NCBI GenBank assembly: GCA_910589415.1
Contig: OU342630.1
Span: 17,269,867-17,333,866 of the forward strand
Direction: 5' to 3'
Length of the DNA stretch: 64,000 nucleotides
Source: Malachius bipustulatus
Taxonomy: Eukaryota > Arthropoda > Insecta > Coleoptera > Melyridae
Each line of letters begins with the position of its first letter. The stretch's first letter is position 1. The notes beneath the pieces are model-generated. The model did not search any database, was not told where the DNA came from, and saw nothing but the letters and a program-made list of their open reading frames with translations. Position numbers and translations under genes: made by a program. Positions 63,398 to 64,000 of this stretch are shown here, piece after piece.

Positions 63398-64000
63398 CCC
63401 CCGCAGCAGCTGAACCAATAAATAGCAGCCGAACCTAAGCCACCCAGAGCCCCGGCTGAAAATTTTCATCCTCGCACAGGAGAGCGCTACGAAGAGTGCC
63501 TTCACTGGTCCAATTTTACCACCCCTTTCATTCGGCTGGTCTCAACGTTTTTTTATTTTGTTAACCGTGCTCAAGATTATGTGATACTTAATAGCTGTGA
63601 TTTTTTAAATAAAGAGTACCTGTTGTTCTGCTGACCCGCTTGTTATTAGCTTCGTTCGCGGATACAGTCCTGAACCGGTTCAGAACTCTTGCGTATGCGC
63701 AGTGAGAAAACCGGCGTTCGCGGTGCATAAATTCTGAATTTTTAGTAACCAGTACTAACAGTTCTGCGTTCGCGGTACTCATCGAACCGGTTCATTATCG
63801 GTTCAGAACCGATTCTAGCAGTTCTGGGATTTTTCAGGAACTAGTAGTTCGGTTCCGCTGCTCATGCGTAATTCTGCTCTGATGTCGATGATTTGTATAA
63901 TAAAATAAGTAGATATTATTCAAAGTATTTACCTCTTTCAGATTCGCACTTTTTTATTCCAATATAATTATTTATTGACGTATAATACAATAAAAAAAAA
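63398..64000. other. No gene seen; GAACCGGTTC-rich foldback
   Basis: About 63640-63860 repeats GAACCGGTTC-like words (63673, 63785) and GTTCTG/CAGAAC blocks in inverted order, together with paired TGCGTATGCGCA and CTCATGCGTA sequences. This suggests a small decayed foldback element. The window ends in an A run. Confidence 0.4.

Overview
This is a eukaryotic window, almost certainly from an insect with a large, AT-rich, transposon-filled genome. The gene set and repeat style would fit a beetle, but that is a guess. Two host genes are visible, both on the minus strand and both split by very long introns. The first is the orthologue of Drosophila Ptp61F (PTP1B/PTPN1-2 family), with three coding exons at 18552-18478, 9671-9021 and 1584-1414 that together encode a complete tyrosine phosphatase domain. 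The second is a small secreted Thr/Cys-rich protein with one C-terminal thrombospondin type-1 repeat. It has four clustered exons at 40752-39362 and a likely signal-peptide exon at 61588-61216, about 20.5 kb upstream. All its exon junctions agree in phase and give a 400-residue protein.

Nearly everything else is mobile DNA. At 1.4-18.5 kb (Ptp61F introns) there are eroded non-LTR reverse transcriptase relics, long palindromic elements with TACAGGGTG-like ends and TA target sites, a hAT-type element with an 8-bp target duplication, and small MITEs. At 21.1-27.0 kb lies a full-length, apparently intact I-type non-LTR retrotransposon with a perfect 12-bp target duplication, sitting in the loop of an older inverted-arm repeat.

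At 28.4-37.7 kb there is a nested stack. A palindromic element of about 870 bp was split by a P-element-like (THAP9-type) DNA transposon with an 8-bp target duplication. The P-like element was then hit by an intact Ty3/gypsy (CsRn1-like) LTR retrotransposon and by another palindromic element inside the transposase gene.

From 37.7 to 61 kb (3' flank, exons and giant first intron of the TSP1 gene) the sequence holds inverted LTR-like repeats flanking exons 2-5, a large palindrome whose loop still carries a transposase helix-turn-helix fragment, an LTR/leader interrupted by a palindrome, and a 7.8-kb PIF/Harbinger-like composite (TIRs plus TAA duplication) containing a 219-bp tandem array. Relics of a Tc1/mariner-like transposase and of a non-LTR RNase H region follow. 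The last 2.4 kb holds a duplicated GC-rich repeat and an 18-bp minisatellite.

I see no tRNA, rRNA, CRISPR or operon structure. Exon boundaries and element ends were read by eye; no alignment or database search was run.
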